Notes under the pieces: generated by a model
The model's database searches: none
What the model saw: the letters and a program-made list of their open reading frames with translations, nothing else
Told to the model about the DNA's origin: nothing
Position numbers and translations under genes: made by a program
Shown here: positions 50,305-59,992 of the stretch, one piece after another
Layout of the letters: each line of letters opens with the position of its first letter
Numbering within the stretch: position 1 is the stretch's first letter
Assembly (NCBI GenBank): GCA_040112665.1
Contig: CP157796.1
Span: 1,428,813-1,492,812, forward strand
Length of the DNA stretch: 64,000 nucleotides
Direction of reading: 5' to 3'
Origin: Oceanicaulis sp.
Lineage (GTDB): Bacteria; Pseudomonadota; Alphaproteobacteria; Caulobacterales; Maricaulaceae

Positions 50305-50976
50305 ATGATCCTCATCGACGGGCCGCGCATCGCGCCCAAATCGGGCACGGCGAAAAAGCTCGTGGTGCTGTTTCACGGCTACGGCTCGAACGGGCAGGAT
50401 CTGGCGGGGCTGGCCCAGGCTTGGGCGCCGCAGTTTCCCGACATCGCCTGGGCGAGCCCGAACGCGCCCGAACCCGTGCCCGGCTTTCCCGGCGGCTATC
50501 AGTGGTTCCCGATCAGCCGGCTGGACCCCGCCCTGATGGAGCAGGGGGTGAGGAGCGCGCACGCCAGCGCCGAACAGTTCGTCAAGTCCGAGCTCAAGCG
50601 CTGGGGGCTGACCGATCGCGATCTGGTGCTGGTGGGTTTCTCGCAAGGCACGATGATGGCGCTGCACACCGGGCTCAGGCGTCCGGCCGCGCCGGCGGGG
50701 ATCCTCGGGTATTCCGGCGCGCTGGCCGGGCCCGAGCGGCTGAAGGACGAGATGACCGCAAAGCCCCCGATCATGCTGATCCACGGCGATCAGGACGAGG
50801 TGCTGCCGCTGGGCATGACGTTGATGGCCGCGCAGGGGCTTTGCGCGGCGGGACACGGGGCGGAGTTTCACATCTCCTACGGCGTGCCGCACTCGATCGG
50901 CCAGGACGGGCTGGAGCTCGGCGCGCGGTTCATCAAGACGGCCACCGAGGGCAGGCTGGTCGACCGCGCGCTCTGA
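50305..50976 (+). CDS. carboxylesterase/phospholipase, alpha/beta-hydrolase
   Basis: 223 residues from ATG 50305 with GAAGGGAG upstream. Oxyanion region VLFHGYGSNGQDL, nucleophile elbow GFSQGTM (Ser near 119), acid IHGDQDEVLP and catalytic His in VPHSIGQDG define the small phospholipase/carboxylesterase family (acyl-protein thioesterase-like). It hydrolyses short-chain esters; the natural substrate is unknown. No signal peptide, so cytoplasmic. Confidence 0.9.
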   Translation: MILIDGPRIAPKSGTAKKLVVLFHGYGSNGQDLAGLAQAWAPQFPDIAWASPNAPEPVPGFPGGYQWFPISRLDPALMEQGVRSAHASAEQFVKSELKRWGLTDRDLVLVGFSQGTMMALHTGLRRPAAPAGILGYSGALAGPERLKDEMTAKPPIMLIHGDQDEVLPLGMTLMAAQGLCAAGHGAEFHISYGVPHSIGQDGLELGARFIKTATEGRLVDRAL

Positions 50977-51185
50977 GCCGGTGTTGTCAAAGAGCTGTCT
51001 GCGCGTTGTCATGTCCGCGTCACGCCAGTTCGGTTAAAGTGCGGCCGACCCGGAAACCGCCTCTGTGATTCGTTTCATGGATTCAGGGGCCTGGACTTGA
51101 GGGAGGCGCGTCTTCAGGACGCTGCTGTCATATATGGGGCTCGCCCCGCGCCGCCGGCCTCTCGGCACGCTATCGGGAGGTCGTC

Positions 51186-51752
51186 ATGCGCGTGTTTAAG
51201 GACGCGCCTGAAGATCTCCGTTGCCTGGTCCTGAACGCGGACTACCAGCCCCTGTCGTATTATCCGCTCTCCACCTGGCCCTGGCAGGAGGCGGTCAAGG
51301 CCGTCTTCCTCGAGCGGGTGGACATCGTCAGCGAATACGACACGCTGATCCGCAGCCCGTCCCTGTCCATGGCCGCGCCCAGCATCGTGGCGCTGCGCGA
51401 CTATGTCAGCCAGGACCGGCCGCCCGCCTTCACCCGGTTCAACGTCTTCCTGCGCGACGGCTTCCGCTGTCAGTATTGCGGCACGAACAAGCTCGACCAG
51501 CTGACCTTCGATCACGTGGTGCCGCGCGCATACGGCGGCCGGACGACCTGGGACAATATCGTGGCGGCTTGTGCGCCGTGTAACCTCAAGAAGGGCGGCC
51601 GCACCCCGCGCGAAGCGAAGATGCCGCTATTGCAGCACGCCGAGCGGCCCAACATGCACCAGCTGCAGGCCCAGGGCCGCCGCTTCCCGCCGAAATACCT
51701 CCACGAAAGCTGGCTCGACTACCTGTACTGGGACATCACGCTGGAGGAGTGA
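51186..51752 (+). CDS. HNH endonuclease-domain protein
   Basis: 188 residues. The N-terminal half (LVLNADYQPLSYYPLSTWPWQEAVKAV in the family pattern) is a conserved domain found with a C-terminal HNH fold: FRCQYCGTNKLDQLTFDHVVPRAYGG, then WDNIVAACAPCNLKKGGRTP, giving two CxxC zinc pairs and the catalytic His of DH. This architecture is widespread and chromosomal in alphaproteobacteria. It is not clearly a mobile-element enzyme; a DNA repair or processing role is possible. Confidence 0.88.
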   Translation: MRVFKDAPEDLRCLVLNADYQPLSYYPLSTWPWQEAVKAVFLERVDIVSEYDTLIRSPSLSMAAPSIVALRDYVSQDRPPAFTRFNVFLRDGFRCQYCGTNKLDQLTFDHVVPRAYGGRTTWDNIVAACAPCNLKKGGRTPREAKMPLLQHAERPNMHQLQAQGRRFPPKYLHESWLDYLYWDITLEE

Positions 51753-51762
51753 GGGGCGTCTT

Positions 51763-51912
51763 TCTCCCCCCGTTCACGGGGGGAGTGGCCCGGACTTGAT
51801 CCGGGGCGAGGGGGGCGGCGCCTTGCGTTGATTTGCAGCGCATCGCCTCCAGTCTAACCTCTGCGCCGCCCCCACCGGTCGCTTCGCGACCACCTCCCCC
51901 GTAAACGGGGAG
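51763..51912. repeat. nested inverted repeat (REP-like) between HNH and HAD genes
   Basis: CTCCCCCCG..CGGGGGGAG at the left and CTCCCCCGT..ACGGGGAGG at the right bracket a larger fold in which GGGGGCGGCGC (51811-51821) pairs with GCGCCGCCCCC (51863-51873). The CCCGGACTTGATCCGGG palindrome lies on the left side. It resembles the units at 32231-32743 in layout. A simpler related hairpin, CCCTCCCCCTCGGGGGAGGG, lies near 52826-52846. Confidence 0.6.
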
Positions 51913-51935
51913 GACATCTCACCGTTCGAGTTCGC

Positions 51936-52781
51936 ATGACCCAGACCCGCACCCCGACCATCGCCATCGCCTATGATTTCGACGGCACGCTCAGCCCCGG
52001 CTCGATGCAGGAGCATTCCTTCATCCCCGAGATCGGCGAGGCCAAGGAGGCGTTCTGGAAGCGGGTGAACGGGGAGGCGGCCCGGCTGGGGGCGGACAAC
52101 ATCCTCGTCTACATGCACGAGATGGTGAAGGCCGCCCGGCGCGAGGACGTGCGCTTCCGCCGCGAGGACATCGAGCGGCACGGCCAGCGCATCGCCTTCT
52201 TTCCCGGCGTGGCGGAAGGCTGGTTCGACCGGCTGCGCGCCTACGGCGCCGAGCAGGGCGTGGCGGTGCAGCACTTCATCATCAGCTCGGGCCTGAAGGA
52301 GATGATCCGCGCCAGCGCGGTCGGGCCGAGCTTCGATGCGATCTTCGCCAGCGAGTTCAAGTACAACGCCGACGACGTACCCGAATGGGCCGCCGCGGCG
52401 GTGAACTACACCAACAAGACCCAGTTCCTGTTCCGCATCAACAAGGGCGCGCTCGACCTGTCCGACCACGCCGAGGTCAACAAATACATTCCCGAGGACG
52501 ACCGGCCGGTGCCCTTCCGCAACATGATCTATATCGGCGACGGGGACACCGACGTGCCCTGCATGCGCACGGTGAAGGAGCAGGGCGGGGTGTCCATCGC
52601 GGTCCACCCGCCCGGCGACGAGGCGCTGGCGAAAAAGACCGCCAAGCTCAAGGCCGAGCGCCGCGTGCAGTTCACCGCCGACGCGGACTATTCCGAAGGC
52701 GCGCCGCTGGACGTCTATGTTCACGCAGTGATCGACAAGATGGCCGCGGTGGAGCGCCTCAAGGGCCTGGAGCGGGGTTAG
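51936..52781 (+). CDS. HAD-superfamily hydrolase
   Basis: 281 residues. Motif I AYDFDGTLSPGSM (nucleophile Asp near 12, D-x-D), a middle SSGLKEMI and motif IV YIGDGDTDVPCM are intact, so a Mg2+-dependent phosphatase fold with an inserted cap (about 30-110). The substrate is unknown. The start ATG at 51936 is preceded by a repeat region and lacks a strong ribosome site. Cytoplasmic. Confidence 0.85.
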   Translation: MTQTRTPTIAIAYDFDGTLSPGSMQEHSFIPEIGEAKEAFWKRVNGEAARLGADNILVYMHEMVKAARREDVRFRREDIERHGQRIAFFPGVAEGWFDRLRAYGAEQGVAVQHFIISSGLKEMIRASAVGPSFDAIFASEFKYNADDVPEWAAAAVNYTNKTQFLFRINKGALDLSDHAEVNKYIPEDDRPVPFRNMIYIGDGDTDVPCMRTVKEQGGVSIAVHPPGDEALAKKTAKLKAERRVQFTADADYSEGAPLDVYVHAVIDKMAAVERLKGLERG

Positions 52782-52944
52782 GGGGGCGGCCTTTTCCGAG
52801 GCTGACCCCGGCGCGAGTTCATCCCTCCCTCCCCCTCGGGGGAGGGCCGGGGTGGGGGCGAGACGGTCTTGAGTTCGCGTTTGCGGCAGGGGAGGGAGGG
52901 CGCCGGGCCCGGCTCTCTCAAAGACTAACCGGGCTGGAATGGGG

Positions 52945-53514
52945 TTAGACCCGCTGCGTCACCGCGATCGCGGCGTGGCAGCCTGCGGTGATGGCTGCGC
53001 TGAGCAGGGGATAGCCGGGCGCGTCCTTCGCGCCTTCGTCCACGGCGAGGTCCTTGTGGGCGACCTCTTCGGCCTGGAACTGCGCGAACTGGTCGGCGAG
53101 TTCGGTCTCGCCCATCAGCCGCAGCTGTTCGACCTGGCGGCCGTAATGGCCCTCGATGACGTTTTCGACCGCCTCGGTGCAGGCGTGCGCGGCGCGCTCG
53201 CCCATGAAGGCGGTCACAGCCCCGAGAGCGAAGCCCGCCACGTCCCAGACCGGGCCCAGCAAGGTGGGCCGGGCGAGGCCTGAGCGGATATGGTCGTCGA
53301 ACGCGTCCAGATGGTGCTGCTCGTCGGCTTCCATGCGCTGCAGCTGGCCGGCGATGCGCGATTTCGACGGCTGGTCGGCGAAGATCGCGCGCTGGCCCTT
53401 GTAGATGCGCACCGCGCCGTACTCGCCGGCATGGTCGACGCGGACCATCTCGGCGATGCGGCGGTCGTCGCGGGTGCGGCCGGGGCGGCGGACGGTCTTG
53501 CGGGTGAAGCTCAT
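52945..53514 (-). CDS. coq7: demethoxyubiquinone hydroxylase (COQ7/CAT5 family)
   Basis: 189 residues from ATG 53512-53514. The di-iron carboxylate site is visible in two half-sites: VRVDHAGEYGAV and ADEQHHLDAF, then AVENVIEGHY and QAEEVAHKD. It hydroxylates the benzoquinone ring in ubiquinone synthesis. The ATG overlaps the dsbB stop (ATGA), so it is co-translated with dsbB. It probably binds the inner membrane peripherally. Confidence 0.94.
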   Translation of the reverse strand: MSFTRKTVRRPGRTRDDRRIAEMVRVDHAGEYGAVRIYKGQRAIFADQPSKSRIAGQLQRMEADEQHHLDAFDDHIRSGLARPTLLGPVWDVAGFALGAVTAFMGERAAHACTEAVENVIEGHYGRQVEQLRLMGETELADQFAQFQAEEVAHKDLAVDEGAKDAPGYPLLSAAITAGCHAAIAVTQRV

Positions 53515-54137
53515 AGCACCCTCCAGGACGGGCTGCGGAACACGGCGATGAGGCTCAGACCAGCAAATAGCGCGCTGGCGAGCGCGTTGTAGCCCGCCAT
53601 CGAAACGCCCAGGAACATCCAGGCGGGATCCTCGCACAGCACCACGTTCTGCGCGCGCTCCAGCCCGGCGAGCAGATCGTCGACCGAAATGCCGGAAATG
53701 TCGCTGGCCTGGCAGTCATAGGTCCACCAGCCGTACTCGACCCCGGCGTGATGGCCCGCGACCACGACCGACCAGGCGAAGACGGCGGCCAGCGCGACGC
53801 AGGCGATGCGTCCGATCCCCGCCGGCGCCCTGAGCGCCAGCCAGTAGCGCTTGAGCCGCGAGCCGGCCATGACCGGTTCGAGCGCCCGGGCCGCGTCGCG
53901 CGCCGCGCGCGGGCCCAGGCCGCGCACCACATGAACCAAGGTGAAGCCCGCAAGGCCCAGAACGAGCGCCCAGACATGCACCCAGCGCTGCTCGATGCAG
54001 AGCGGACAGGGCGGGTAGTTTCCGAAGACCTCGAACGCGAAAGCGGCCAGCAGCATGCCGGCGGCCGCCAGCGCGCCGAAAAGCGGCCAGCGGTCGGGTC
54101 TGAGGGCGGCGGAGACGAGGTCGGACAAGCGGTTCAT
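53511..54137 (-). CDS. dsbB: DsbB-family disulfide bond formation protein
   Basis: 208 residues from ATG 54135-54137. Four transmembrane helices are predicted; GNYPPCPLCIEQRW holds the first redox pair (CPLC), and YDCQASDISG with NVVLCEDPAWMF hold the second. It reoxidises DsbA by passing electrons to ubiquinone. It is coupled to coq7, a quinone-biosynthesis gene, giving a functional link. An earlier start at 54212 lacks support. Confidence 0.9.
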   Translation of the reverse strand: MNRLSDLVSAALRPDRWPLFGALAAAGMLLAAFAFEVFGNYPPCPLCIEQRWVHVWALVLGLAGFTLVHVVRGLGPRAARDAARALEPVMAGSRLKRYWLALRAPAGIGRIACVALAAVFAWSVVVAGHHAGVEYGWWTYDCQASDISGISVDDLLAGLERAQNVVLCEDPAWMFLGVSMAGYNALASALFAGLSLIAVFRSPSWRVL

Positions 54138-54251
54138 CGCGGCCGAACTTAACCGCTCCGGTTCCGCCGCGCGAGGGTGCGCAGCGGCTGAAGCGTGCGA
54201 CTTTCTCTTCACCTCGGCCCGGTTTCAGGCGATAGACGGGGCTCGCAGCGC

Positions 54252-54338
54252 GCGGGCGTGGCGGAATTGGTAGACGCAGGGGACTCAAAATCCCCCGGTT
54301 TTGCGACCTTGTCGGTTCGAGTCCGACCGCCCGTACCA
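54252..54338 (+). tRNA. tRNA-Leu (anticodon CAA)
   Basis: Class II tRNA of 87 nt with CCA encoded. The acceptor GCGGGCG pairs with CGCCCGT, the D-arm has GGCGGAATTGGTAGACGC, the anticodon arm is GGGGA-CTCAAAA-TCCCC with anticodon CAA (reads UUG), a variable arm follows, and the T-arm has GGTTCGAGTCC. No integrase or direct repeat is seen next to it. Confidence 0.95.
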
Positions 54339-54583
54339 GCCTTCGCGCCTCCGGCGCTTCGGCTCGGCAGGCCGGTGGCCGTGCGAAGGCTGTCGCGCCG
54401 AAGCCGCAGGCGAAGGCGGACATTTTTCCTGAGGCTCGCGCCCTGCCGGGCGCTCGCGGCGCGCCGTGCGCCGATGTCCTCCCCCCGCACGCGGGGGGAG
54501 ACAGATACCCCCACCACAATTCACAAGCGGTTCAGGCGCCGCTGCGCGAAAATGACCGCGCTTCTTTGTTGAAGGAGGGGCGC

Positions 54584-54805
54584 ATGAAGTTCATCGGGGA
54601 CGTTTTCAAGCCGATCCTGACCATACTGGTCACGGTGTTCATGGGCGCGCTGATCGTCTCGATCGCATGGCCGGCCGGGGACGAATTCATCCAGACCTAT
54701 CTTCCCGTCTGGGAGCGGCTCGATCCGGTCATCGCGCAGGTGCGCGAATGGCTCGGCATCCACCAGCCCGAAGAGCCTTCGCCCTGGTGGCGGTTCTGGG
54801 ATTAG
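54584..54805 (+). CDS. small membrane protein
   Basis: 73 residues from ATG 54584 with GGAGGGG upstream. One transmembrane helix (PILTILVTVFMGALIVSIAW) is followed by a soluble tail (EFIQTYLPVWERLDPVIAQVREWLG in the helical style) and a Trp-rich end. The stop overlaps the end of convergent cydC by 4 bp. No family is recognised. Confidence 0.65.
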   Translation: MKFIGDVFKPILTILVTVFMGALIVSIAWPAGDEFIQTYLPVWERLDPVIAQVREWLGIHQPEEPSPWWRFWD

Positions 54806-56538
54806 GCCCGCGTCAGCGCCGGAAACAGGCGGTCGAACGGCCCGCCTGCGCCTGAGAGGTCCCTGACCGCGCCGGCTTCGGCGATGCGGCCGTGTTCGAG
54901 CACGACGGCGCTGTCGGCGCGCTCGAGCAGCTTCGCGCGGTGGGTGACGATCAGCACCGAGCGGCGGCCGTCTTCGTTCAGCCAGGCGTCGAGGGCGTCG
55001 AGGAACTCGCGCTCGGTGTCCTCGTCCAGGCCCTCGGTGGGCTCGTCCAGCAGCATGACCGGCGCGTCCTTCAGGAAGGCGCGCGCCAGTGCGATGCGCC
55101 GCGCCTGCCCCCCCGAAACGAGCCCGCCCTGCTCGCCGATCCAGGTCAGAAGCCCGTCAGGCATCTTGCGGACGAACTCGGCCGCGCGCGCGCGTTCCAG
55201 CGCGTCCCACAGCCGGTGCTCGTCCGCTTCCGGATCGGCCAGTCTGAGATTGGCGCGCACCGTCGTCGACAGAAGCTCGGCGCGTTGATCGACCAGAGCG
55301 AAGCGCGCACGCACGTCGGCGGCCGCCAGGGTGGAGAGCGGCGCGCCGCCCAGCGTAATCGTCCCCGCGTCAGGCTCGTAAAACCGCATCAGCAGCTTGA
55401 TGAGCGTGGACTTGCCCGATCCCGACGCGCCGACCAGCGCCAGCCGCCCGCCTTCGGGCAAGGCGAGCGAGACGTCCTCGATCGCCGCGCGGTCCGCGCC
55501 CGGATAGGTGAAGCTCACCCCCTGAACGCCGATATCGGATCGCGCTGGCGCGGCGGCGGGTTGCGCAGGCTCGGCGTAGGTGGGCGGGATTTCACTGAGC
55601 GCCCTGAGCCTGCGGGCCGAGCGAGCGGTCTGGCCGTAAGCCTCGGCGGCCGTGACAAGCGGGGCGGCGGCTTCAAACAGGCCGAACGCGACGAAGCCGG
55701 CGAGCGCGGCCAGCGGCGCGGGCGCGCCCGAGGCCGCCGCGCTGGCTACGCCGGCGACGAAGGCGAGGGGGCCTGCGAGCGCGAGCAGCGCGGAATCAAA
55801 CAGCCCAGTCCGGGCCAGCGAACGCTGCGCGCCGATCCAGCGCGTGCTGGCCGCGTCCAGCCGTCCCACCAGCCGCGCGTCCGCGCCATAGGCCTTGAGC
55901 TCGGCGAGCCCGGCGGCGAGATCGCCCGCTTCGGCGCGCGCCTCGGCGGCGTTATCGGCTGCGCTCGCGCCGGCTTCTCCCCCGCTGCGCGCGGCGAGAA
56001 GCGGCAGGACCACGCCGGCCAGAACGAAGATCCCCAGCACGGGCAGGAGCGCGGCCGGAGCGAAGAGGGCGAGGATCACGCCGGCGAAAATCGCGCCGCA
56101 GACCGCCGCGAAGACCGGGGTGACGAGGCGGAGATAGAGATTGTCGAGCGCGTCGACGTCGCCGGTCACCCGCGCCAGCAAATCCCCGCCCCGGAACGTG
56201 CCCAGCCGGCCTGGCGCCAGCGGCGCGGCCTGGTCGAACACCCACAGCCGCAGCCGGGCGAGCACCCGGAAGGTGGCGTTATGGGTGACCATGCGCTCGG
56301 CGTAGCGCCCGGCGGTCCGGCCCATGGCGAAGGCGCGCACCCCGCCCGAGGCGAACAGGTAATTGAACGCCCGGCCTGCGCCCGCGAGCCCGGCGATCGC
56401 CGAGGCGGTGATGAACCAGCCCGAAAGAGACAGAAGTCCTATGCCGGCGAGCAGGGTGATCGCCGCGAGCGCCGCGCCCAGGCGCAGCCACCAGCGGTCC
56501 GGACGCGCCAGGCTGAGGAAGAAGCGTAAGTCCTTCAC
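54802..56538 (-). CDS. cydC: thiol reductant ABC exporter subunit CydC
   Basis: 578 residues. An N-terminal six-helix ABC transmembrane domain (about 15-310) is followed by the ATPase with GASGSGKST (Walker A), VSGGQARRIALARAF (signature) and VMLLDEPTEGLD (Walker B). With CydD it exports cysteine or glutathione to the periplasm, needed to assemble cytochrome bd and periplasmic thiols. It overlaps cydD by 4 bp and its start follows the cydD stop directly. Confidence 0.94.
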   Translation of the reverse strand: MKDLRFFLSLARPDRWWLRLGAALAAITLLAGIGLLSLSGWFITASAIAGLAGAGRAFNYLFASGGVRAFAMGRTAGRYAERMVTHNATFRVLARLRLWVFDQAAPLAPGRLGTFRGGDLLARVTGDVDALDNLYLRLVTPVFAAVCGAIFAGVILALFAPAALLPVLGIFVLAGVVLPLLAARSGGEAGASAADNAAEARAEAGDLAAGLAELKAYGADARLVGRLDAASTRWIGAQRSLARTGLFDSALLALAGPLAFVAGVASAAASGAPAPLAALAGFVAFGLFEAAAPLVTAAEAYGQTARSARRLRALSEIPPTYAEPAQPAAAPARSDIGVQGVSFTYPGADRAAIEDVSLALPEGGRLALVGASGSGKSTLIKLLMRFYEPDAGTITLGGAPLSTLAAADVRARFALVDQRAELLSTTVRANLRLADPEADEHRLWDALERARAAEFVRKMPDGLLTWIGEQGGLVSGGQARRIALARAFLKDAPVMLLDEPTEGLDEDTEREFLDALDAWLNEDGRRSVLIVTHRAKLLERADSAVVLEHGRIAEAGAVRDLSGAGGPFDRLFPALTRA

Positions 56539-58226
56539 GCCCGCGCCTCCATCTCCACGACCGCGTCGCAGATCGCGCGGACGGCCGGGCTGTGCGTGGC
56601 GATGATCACGGTGCGCCCCTGCGCTGCGCGTCTGAGTGCGTCGAGGAAGCGCGCTTCGGCTTCGCCGTCGAGATGGGCGGTGGGCTCGTCGAGCAGAAGC
56701 AGCTTCATGTCGACGGCCAGAGCGCGCGCCAGCGCCACGCGCTGGGCCTGACCGCCAGACAGCCCGTAGCCGCGATCGCCCACCCGCGTGTCGAGCCCGT
56801 CAGGCAGGCTGGCGGCGAAATCGGTGACGCCCGCCGCCTCGGCGGCCGCAGCGATCGCAGCCTCGCCGATCTGCGGGTCGAACAGGGTGATGTTGTCGCG
56901 CAGGCTGCCGTGAAAGACCCGCGGGCGCTGGGCGATCCAGGCGGCCTGGCCGATGAGCGGACCGTCGAGCGCGGCGCCGTCGGCCTCGATCACGCCTTCG
57001 CTGAGCGGGGCGTAACCCATCAGCAGCTTCAGCGCGGTGGATTTGCCCGCGCCTGACGCGCCCCAGAGCGCGGTGATCTTTCCCGCCTCGGCGGTGAAGC
57101 TGAGCGAAGAGAGCCCGCGCCGCCCGTCGGCGTAGACCGATCCGGCGTTCCTGAACGTGATTGCTGGGGCCTCAGTCAGCCGGCGCGAGGCCGGGGCGGC
57201 GGCGTTCATATCGCCGGCGAAGAAGGGCGCGAGCGCTTCGGCGCCGGCTTCGGCGTCGGCGCGGTCGTGATAGGCCGCAGAAAGCCGCCGCAGGGGCAGA
57301 TAGTATTCCGGCGCCAGGATCAGCACGAACAGACCGGCCTTGAGATCGATGCTCTCGCCCGGATCGAAGGGCAGCTCGCCTAAAAGCGCGAAGCCGACAT
57401 AGACCGCCGTGCCCGCGACCGCGATGGCGGCGAAAAATTCAAGGATGGTCGAGGACAGGAAGGCGAGCGCCAGCACCTTCATGGTGCGCTTTCTGAAGTC
57501 CTCGCTGGCCGCGGCCAGCCCCTCGCGCTCGCGGCCGGCGGCGTTGAAGGCGTTCAGGGTCTCGAGCGCCTGGAGCCGGTCGTTGAACCGGCCCGCGAGC
57601 CGCCTGAGCGTGGCGAGCTGATCGCGGCTCGCCGCCGCCGCGCCCGCCCCGACCAGCGCCATGAAAATGATCAGCGCCGGAGCGGTGACGAGGAAGATCG
57701 TTCCCACCACCCAGGACTGGGTGTAGGCCGCCGCAAGGATCAGCAGCGGCGCGATCGCCACGACCGGCGCCAGCGGGCGGTAGCGGCCGAAATAGCCGTC
57801 GAGCTTCTCAACCGCGTCCACCAGCGCAGAGGCCGTCTCCCCGGAATCAGTGCGTTCGGCGAAGGCGGGGCCGCGCCGGGCCAGCGCCTCGGCGGCGGCG
57901 CGGCGCACATGGGCGCGCACGCGGGCGCTCGCCTCGAAGCCCAGCCGCGTCTCGCCGCCCTGGGCGATCGCGCGCAAGCCCCCGCAGACCAGCGCCAGCA
58001 AAAGCCCCGGCCACCAGGGCTCGCCTGCGACCAAACCGCTCACGGCCGAAGCCGCGCCCCAGGCGAAGCCGATGAACAAAGCGTACTGCAAAACGCCCAG
58101 CGCAGCGGCGGCGCGCTCTGCAGAGCGGCCCGCTTTTCTCCATGAATTCAGGAGCTTGCCCAGAGCGGCCTTGTCTGTGGTCACAGCCTCGGCGCCCGTC
58201 GGGCCTGTCAGCACGGCGTCAGTCAT
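56535..58226 (-). CDS. cydD: thiol reductant ABC exporter subunit CydD
   Basis: 563 residues from ATG 58224-58226. A transmembrane domain (about 45-320) precedes the ATPase domain with GASGAGKST, LSGGQAQRVALARAL and LLLLDEPTAHLD. It pairs with CydC, whose start overlaps its stop. The gene is divergent from cydA with 166 bp between, so both sides can be controlled together. Confidence 0.94.
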   Translation of the reverse strand: MTDAVLTGPTGAEAVTTDKAALGKLLNSWRKAGRSAERAAAALGVLQYALFIGFAWGAASAVSGLVAGEPWWPGLLLALVCGGLRAIAQGGETRLGFEASARVRAHVRRAAAEALARRGPAFAERTDSGETASALVDAVEKLDGYFGRYRPLAPVVAIAPLLILAAAYTQSWVVGTIFLVTAPALIIFMALVGAGAAAASRDQLATLRRLAGRFNDRLQALETLNAFNAAGREREGLAAASEDFRKRTMKVLALAFLSSTILEFFAAIAVAGTAVYVGFALLGELPFDPGESIDLKAGLFVLILAPEYYLPLRRLSAAYHDRADAEAGAEALAPFFAGDMNAAAPASRRLTEAPAITFRNAGSVYADGRRGLSSLSFTAEAGKITALWGASGAGKSTALKLLMGYAPLSEGVIEADGAALDGPLIGQAAWIAQRPRVFHGSLRDNITLFDPQIGEAAIAAAAEAAGVTDFAASLPDGLDTRVGDRGYGLSGGQAQRVALARALAVDMKLLLLDEPTAHLDGEAEARFLDALRRAAQGRTVIIATHSPAVRAICDAVVEMEARA

Positions 58227-58392
58227 GGCTCTCGCATACACGGTTCGGGGGCGGTTTGTCTGCGGCAGTCGGTCCCATGCGACAGCTTGCGGGGCGCCCA
58301 GCGGCGTTTGAAAGGCGCATCAAGGGGCAAGTCCGTAGACCGGATATGGAAATTTCGGCCGCCCGCGCGCGGCGGCCAGGAGGCCCAACGGC

Positions 58393-59982
58393 ATGATCGA
58401 CATGGATGTCGTCGACCTTTCGCGGTGGCAGTTCGCGCTGACCGCGATGTACCACTTCCTGTTCGTCCCGCTCACGCTGGGGCTGGCGTTCATGCTGGCG
58501 ATCATGGAGAGCGTGTACGTCATGACCGGCCGTCAGGTCTGGAAGGACATGACGAAGTTCTGGGGCGCGCTGTTCGGGATCAATTTCGTCCTGGGCGTGT
58601 CCACCGGCATCACCATGGAATTCCAGTTCGGCATGAACTGGTCGTACTACTCGCACTATGTGGGCGACGTGTTCGGCGCGCCGCTGGCCATCGAGGGGCT
58701 GATGGCCTTCTTCCTCGAAGCCACGCTGGTGGGCCTGTTCTTCTTCGGCTGGGACCGGATGAGCAAGGTCGGCCACCTGGCCGCGACCTGGCTGATGGCG
58801 CTGGGCACGAACCTGTCCGCGCTGTGGATCCTGGTGGCCAACGGCTGGATGCAGAACCCGGTCGGCGCGGTGTTCAATCCCGACACCATGCGCATGGAGA
58901 TCACCGACTTCATGGCGGTGATCTTCAACCCTGTCGCCCAGGCGAAATTCGTGCACACCGTCTCGGCGGGCTATGTGACCGGCGCGCTGTTCGTTCTGGC
59001 GATCTCGGCCTTCTTCCTGCTCAACCGGCGCTTCACCGGCTTCGCCAAGCGCTCGATGACGGTGGCCAGCGCCTTCGGCCTGGCCGGCGCGCTGTCGGTC
59101 GTGGTGCTGGGCGACGAGAGCGGCTACGCGCTCACCGACAACCAGAAAATGAAGCTCGCCTCGCTGGAGGCCATGTGGGAGACCCACGAGCCCCCCGCGC
59201 CGCTGACCGTGGTGGGTTTCCCCAACATGGAGACGCGGGAGACCGAGCACGCGATCGACATCCCCTGGGTTCTGGGCCTGATCGCCACCCGGTCGGTCGA
59301 CACCCCTGTGGAAGGCATCCTGCCGCTCGTCGCCCAGGCCGAAACGCGGGTGGAGAACGGGATCGGCGCCTATGACGCGCTGGTGCGCCTGAGGGCCGAT
59401 CCCGCCGACATGGAAGCGCGCGCGCAGTTCGAGGAGAGCAAGTTCGACCTCGGCTACGGCATGCTGCTCAGGCGCTATGTCGAGGATCCGCGCGAGGCCA
59501 CGCCCGAACAGATCAGCCAGGCCGCCTGGGACACCGTGCCCGACGTGCCGGTCATGTTCTGGAGCTTCCGGGTGATGGCGGGCCTGGGCTTTTACTTCAT
59601 CGCCCTGTTCGGCGCGGCCTTCGTTCTGTCCACGATGCGCAAGCACGAGACCCGCTGGTTCCTGAAGCTCGCGCTCGTCTCGTTGCCGCTTCCGTGGATC
59701 GCGGCGGAGCTGGGGTGGATCCTCGCCGAGTACGGCCGCCAGCCCTGGATCATCGAAGGCGTTCTGCCGACCTTCCTCGGCGTGTCCAGCCTCGCGGCCG
59801 AGCAGATCATCCTGACCATGGTCGGCTTCACGGTCCTGTACGGCGTGCTCGCCGTGGTGGAGGTGATGCTGATGGTCCACTTCATCCGCAAGGGCCCCTA
59901 TCCGGAAGAAAAAGGACGGCCCGCCCCCGAAGCCCCGCGCGGCGATCGCGACGGCGCGCGCGGCCTGATCCCGGCCGAGTGA
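58393..59982 (+). CDS. cydA: cytochrome bd ubiquinol oxidase subunit I
   Basis: 529 residues with nine transmembrane helices and a periplasmic Q-loop (about 250-380). FALTAMYHFLFVPLTLGL holds a heme ligand His, and YGRQPWIIEG is the conserved GRQPW quinol motif. The length and Q-loop fit the standard CydA rather than the short cyanide-insensitive type. It has a strong AGGAGG site 13 nt before the ATG. It oxidises ubiquinol and reduces O2 to water with heme b558, b595 and d. Confidence 0.97.
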   Translation: MIDMDVVDLSRWQFALTAMYHFLFVPLTLGLAFMLAIMESVYVMTGRQVWKDMTKFWGALFGINFVLGVSTGITMEFQFGMNWSYYSHYVGDVFGAPLAIEGLMAFFLEATLVGLFFFGWDRMSKVGHLAATWLMALGTNLSALWILVANGWMQNPVGAVFNPDTMRMEITDFMAVIFNPVAQAKFVHTVSAGYVTGALFVLAISAFFLLNRRFTGFAKRSMTVASAFGLAGALSVVVLGDESGYALTDNQKMKLASLEAMWETHEPPAPLTVVGFPNMETRETEHAIDIPWVLGLIATRSVDTPVEGILPLVAQAETRVENGIGAYDALVRLRADPADMEARAQFEESKFDLGYGMLLRRYVEDPREATPEQISQAAWDTVPDVPVMFWSFRVMAGLGFYFIALFGAAFVLSTMRKHETRWFLKLALVSLPLPWIAAELGWILAEYGRQPWIIEGVLPTFLGVSSLAAEQIILTMVGFTVLYGVLAVVEVMLMVHFIRKGPYPEEKGRPAPEAPRGDRDGARGLIPAE

Positions 59983-59992
59983 GGAACGAGTG

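Noticed and set aside
58305..58325. FNR/ANR box before cydA (TTGA near ATCAA)
   Set aside because: The half-sites are TTGAA and ATCAA with the wrong spacing (6 instead of 4 central bases), so it does not match the TTGAT-N4-ATCAA consensus.
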